Of a DNA stretch of 16,441 bases, positions 13,435-16,441 are shown one piece after another. Source of the stretch: Promethearchaeota archaeon (GTDB lineage: Archaea; Asgardarchaeota; Lokiarchaeia; Sigyniarchaeales; SOKP01). The position numbers and the translations under genes were made by a program. Location: assembly GCA_019058135.1 (NCBI GenBank), contig JAHLWE010000171.1, positions 1-16,441 on the forward strand, written 5' to 3'. A model generated the notes under the pieces. It made no database searches and was not told the origin of the DNA. It worked only from the letters and a program-made list of their open reading frames with translations. How positions within the stretch are numbered: the first letter of the stretch is position 1; each line of letters starts with the position of its first letter.

Positions 13435-16400
13435 GTTGCGCTAAAGCCTCCCTTATATTAATATTGACAACTTGACTAATTCCATCAGTAATTGAAATTC
13501 CTAATAATTGGTCGCTTCTTTCCATAGTTGGTTCTTTATGAGTGATTAAAATAAATTGTGATTTGGAAGAAAGTTCTTTAATCATCTCTGCTACAAGAAT
13601 TGTATTTATCTCATCTAAATTTGAATCAATCTCATCAAGGATATAATATGGTGATGGAACATATTGTTGGATTCCCAATATCAGGGCAATTATAGTAAGA
13701 GCCTTTTCTCCACCTGAAATTGATCGAATCTGACACCACTTTTTGCCCCCAGGTCGTGCCATTATTCTTAGACCGCCCTCAAAAGGATCATCATGATTTT
13801 CTAATTCTAGCTTAGCTTCTCCATTTGGACTTAATTTTGAAAAAATCATACCGAAATTTTCATTTATTTGATAAAAAGTTTTCATAAAAACATCTTTTTT
13901 CTCTATTTCAATTTGCTCAATGAAATTAAGAATTGATTGTCGTTCATTTACTACTTGATCATGTTTTTCAATTAAATCTTCATATCGGTTCTTAATTTTA
14001 TCATATTTTTCAATTGCTCTCATGTTGACAGGTTCAAGTAACGCTTTTTTCTCTATACAGTATTTAATAATTTCATGTAATTTTTGCTGAGAAATTGATA
14101 TTTTTTGTTTGATTTCTTGAGGGATGCTATTTTCTTCCTTGACAAAAAAATGTTCGAAATTTTCTCCGAATTCGGTTTTAAATTCATTCAATTGTTCAAT
14201 TAGATTTTCCATTTTATTCTCTAATGTATTAACCTGAAGTGACTTAGGATGAATTGATGATTTCATCTCTTCAATTTTTATCCTTAGATCTGTAATTTTT
14301 TTTAATAATTGATTTTTTTCATCGATATATTGCCCAAGAATCTGATTCTCTTCCAATATCTTCTCATTTATTGTATATACTTCTGAATTTATTGATTTAA
14401 GAGACCCATCAATGGATGCAATTTCAGATAAATTAATTTTAATTGTTTCTTCTTTTTTAGAAATTGTCTGTTCAATTTCTTTAATGTGATTTTCAATGAA
14501 ATCCTCTAATTTTGCTTTGATTTTTGTAATTTTTAATTCAAGTTCTGAAATATTACTTGTAAGGTGGCCTTTTTCTTCCTCTAAAATTTGAATATCGTTT
14601 TTTATTTTAATATTTTTACTATTTTGAATCCCTTCTTGCAATTTTTTCTCTTGATCTTTTAAATCAGATATTTGATGAATAATTCCATCTAATACCTTCT
14701 TTTTCTCCGTAAAACTTATTTTAACTTGATTATTTTCATCATCTATTTTTTGAATCTCGCTCTCTAAGGAATTTAACTCATTTTCTTTTTCATTTATTCT
14801 TTCTTCAAAAAGATTTAATTGTTGGGTTATTTCGTTTAGAGAATTATTTCCTTGAATTCTAGTTTCATAGTATTCAGTTATTTTCATGTCAATCTGCTTA
14901 AGTTTAGAAAGTAACAAATTTTCTTTATTTCTTAGTTTATTTAAGTCCTGTTCAAGTACTGGAATTTCAGATTCTTCAATACTTTTAAATGAGAATCCCA
15001 TTCTTTTTTTATGGGAACCTCCATGCATTAAATGCGAAACTTCCACTATATCTCCTTTTATTGTAACTTTTCTCGCACTTATTGGCAGTTTTATTGCTGT
15101 TTCTAAATCCTTAACGATTATTGTTTTACCAAAAACAAACTCAAACGCTTTTACAAATTGAGAGTTAAATTGGATTAAATCAACAGCTCTACCGATTACA
15201 TTTTCATTATTATTAATTGTAAAATTTGGGTAATTTACCTTAATTCTATCTAATGGGATAAATGAAGCACGTCCGATTTTATTTTCTTTCAAATATTGAA
15301 TACATTCTTTAGCAGTTTTTTGAGAATCTACTATAATATAATTTAATTTTGCACCACCAGCTACTTCAAGAGCAATATCATATTTCGAATTAATTTTTCC
15401 CAACTGTGATATGGTCCCAAAAATTTCACCATTTATTATACTTGTATCCTTAATTTTTAGAATTGCCTCTACTGCTCGATTTTGACTAAAATTTTTAATT
15501 GTTTTTATTTTAGATTTGAGAGAAATGAGTTGAATATGTCTGTCTTCGATAATTTCTTGTAATCTTTTGATCTCGTTAAGTATTTTGATTTTTTCACTTT
15601 CTAAATTTTTAATATTATGGGTAATAGTTCCTGTTTTTTCATGCTCTTTTCTTTTTTCATTTAATTGTATTAGGTTTTCTTTAAAATTCTGGAGTTCTCT
15701 TTTTAATTTGGTTATTTTCTCCTGTGTATTGAGTTTAATATTTTCGAAATTTTGCTGCGTATTTTCCAGAACTTTCATTTCTGAATAAAGTTGATTTTTT
15801 GTTTCTTGGTCTTTTGAAATTTTTTCTCTTAAAATTGATAATTGCTGTTGGATTTCTATATAGGTGGAATCGATTTTTTCTAATTCTTTTTTCAAAACAT
15901 CTAATTCTTGAATTTTAATCGCTAAACTATTATGATGTATATCTTTTTCTTTCTCGAATTGAATTAATTCTTGTTTTAAATTCTGCTTTTCTTTTTGAGT
16001 ATTTCCTTTTTTATTTACAGATTCGATTATTTCTTGCGATAACTTGTCTATTTCTTTATTTAAATGTTCTTTTGAAGTTTCATATTTCACTTTTTCTGTT
16101 TTTAAATCATTAATTTTTTTTGTTAATTCTAACAATTCATCAGATTCTAGATTCTTTATCTTTTTATTAATAATTTCGAGACTTTCATTTATTTCACTTA
16201 AGAGATTTCTATTATTTATGATATTTTTTTCTATTTCATTAATTTCTTGATTAATTACTAATTTTTTCTCTTCAATTTTTCTTATATCAGTGCGAATAGA
16301 ATTAATTTTTGCAATCAATAAGGCTTTTTCCGTATTTTTTTGTTCATTATCTAAACGTTGATATTCTAGTGCATCATTTTTTTCAGACTCAAGATAGGTC

Positions 16401-16441
16401 AATTGAATAGAAACTTCGTTTAAAAGAATGGTAATACGAGA
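13424..16441 (-). CDS. smc: Chromosome segregation protein SMC, N-terminus beyond the window
   Basis: The frame is open from the window edge (16441) to a TAA at 13424-13426, 1,005 residues. It begins with ITILLNEVSIQLTYLESEKN, which matches SMC proteins just after their N-terminal ATPase half. About 160-170 residues with Walker A are therefore outside the window, and the TTG at 16400-16402 is not a true start. In order come a long coiled coil, a hinge (about 15000-15470) with the conserved GxxxGRA and glycine-rich elements, the returning coil, and the C-terminal head with signature ISGGEKAL (about 13700-13726) and Walker B YYILDEIDSNLD (about 13615-13650). It is the ATPase core of archaeal condensin, which forms loops on DNA with ScpA and ScpB. 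Full length would be near 1,170, normal for the family. Confidence 0.95.
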   Translation of the reverse strand, partial: SRITILLNEVSIQLTYLESEKNDALEYQRLDNEQKNTEKALLIAKINSIRTDIRKIEEKKLVINQEINEIEKNIINNRNLLSEINESLEIINKKIKNLESDELLELTKKINDLKTEKVKYETSKEHLNKEIDKLSQEIIESVNKKGNTQKEKQNLKQELIQFEKEKDIHHNSLAIKIQELDVLKKELEKIDSTYIEIQQQLSILREKISKDQETKNQLYSEMKVLENTQQNFENIKLNTQEKITKLKRELQNFKENLIQLNEKRKEHEKTGTITHNIKNLESEKIKILNEIKRLQEIIEDRHIQLISLKSKIKTIKNFSQNRAVEAILKIKDTSIINGEIFGTISQLGKINSKYDIALEVAGGAKLNYIIVDSQKTAKECIQYLKENKIGRASFIPLDRIKVNYPNFTINNNENVIGRAVDLIQFNSQFVKAFEFVFGKTIIVKDLETAIKLPISARKVTIKGDIVEVSHLMHGGSHKKRMGFSFKSIEESEIPVLEQDLNKLRNKENLLLSKLKQIDMKITEYYETRIQGNNSLNEITQQLNLFEERINEKENELNSLESEIQKIDDENNQVKISFTEKKKVLDGIIHQISDLKDQEKKLQEGIQNSKNIKIKNDIQILEEEKGHLTSNISELELKITKIKAKLEDFIENHIKEIEQTISKKEETIKINLSEIASIDGSLKSINSEVYTINEKILEENQILGQYIDEKNQLLKKITDLRIKIEEMKSSIHPKSLQVNTLENKMENLIEQLNEFKTEFGENFEHFFVKEENSIPQEIKQKISISQQKLHEIIKYCIEKKALLEPVNMRAIEKYDKIKNRYEDLIEKHDQVVNERQSILNFIEQIEIEKKDVFMKTFYQINENFGMIFSKLSPNGEAKLELENHDDPFEGGLRIMARPGGKKWCQIRSISGGEKALTIIALILGIQQYVPSPYYILDEIDSNLDEINTILVAEMIKELSSKSQFILITHKEPTMERSDQLLGISITDGISQVVNINIREALAQLAE

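Noticed and set aside
16400..16402. TTG as the start of SMC
   Set aside because: The frame continues without a stop to the window edge with SMC-like sequence, and the Walker A region of the family must lie upstream.
1..16441. tRNA, rRNA, CRISPR array, insertion sequence or prophage signatures
   Set aside because: No cloverleaf-like GC-rich segment, regularly spaced repeats, transposase motifs or terminal repeats were seen; all gaps between genes are short and AT-rich.

Overview
The window is strongly AT-rich on both strands, with T/A-rich intergenic gaps and many Lys, Ile, Asn and Glu codons. Its core genes are archaeal in character: an SMC condensin subunit followed by ScpB, a stand-alone GatC, a trimeric dUTPase, and a CoA-binding protein of the ADP-forming acyl-CoA synthetase type. 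TATA-like boxes sit about 25-30 bases before several starts, which suits archaeal and partly leaderless transcription. The overall look (low GC, long intergenic T-tracts, frequent TTG starts) resembles an Asgard archaeon such as Lokiarchaeia. That placement is an inference from general appearance; no marker gene here settles it.

Layout. Positions 1-446 (minus) hold a GNAT-like acetyltransferase whose frame is cut by a TAA but stays open to the window edge. Positions 699-1190 (plus) encode dUTPase. Positions 1199-2707 (minus) encode the acyl-CoA synthetase-like protein. About 2978-3901 (plus) is a conserved-looking protein I do not recognise. Positions 3930-4241 (minus) are gatC. Positions 4385-5494 (plus) carry a small four-Cys, zinc-ribbon-like protein and a HAD phosphatase. 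Positions 5562-5978 (plus) encode a small coiled-coil protein. Positions 6033-6596 (minus) encode a membrane-anchored, sequon-rich extracellular protein that may be a divergent FKBP-like domain with a calcium-type loop.

The middle (6770-9177) looks like accessory DNA. It has a winged-helix/MNT nucleotidyltransferase overlapping a HEPN gene, in toxin-antitoxin style, and then a GH113-like secreted glycoside hydrolase. The HEPN frame contains one internal TAA and the hydrolase frame contains a TAG and a TAA. In each case the same frame continues with recognisable family sequence. Together with the GNAT gene this makes four in-frame stops in three genes and no detectable frameshift, which is the most unusual feature of the window.

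Positions 9316-12816 (plus) form a two-gene MoxR-type module: an AAA+ ATPase with a cysteine cluster in its lid region, directly abutting a protein that joins an HExxH metallopeptidase-like domain to a C-terminal VWA domain with a complete MIDAS. Positions 12841-16441 (minus) hold scpB and most of smc, overlapping by 11 bases. The N-terminal, Walker A-bearing part of SMC lies beyond the window. No rRNA, tRNA, CRISPR array or insertion sequence was recognised, and no gap between genes exceeds 300 bases.
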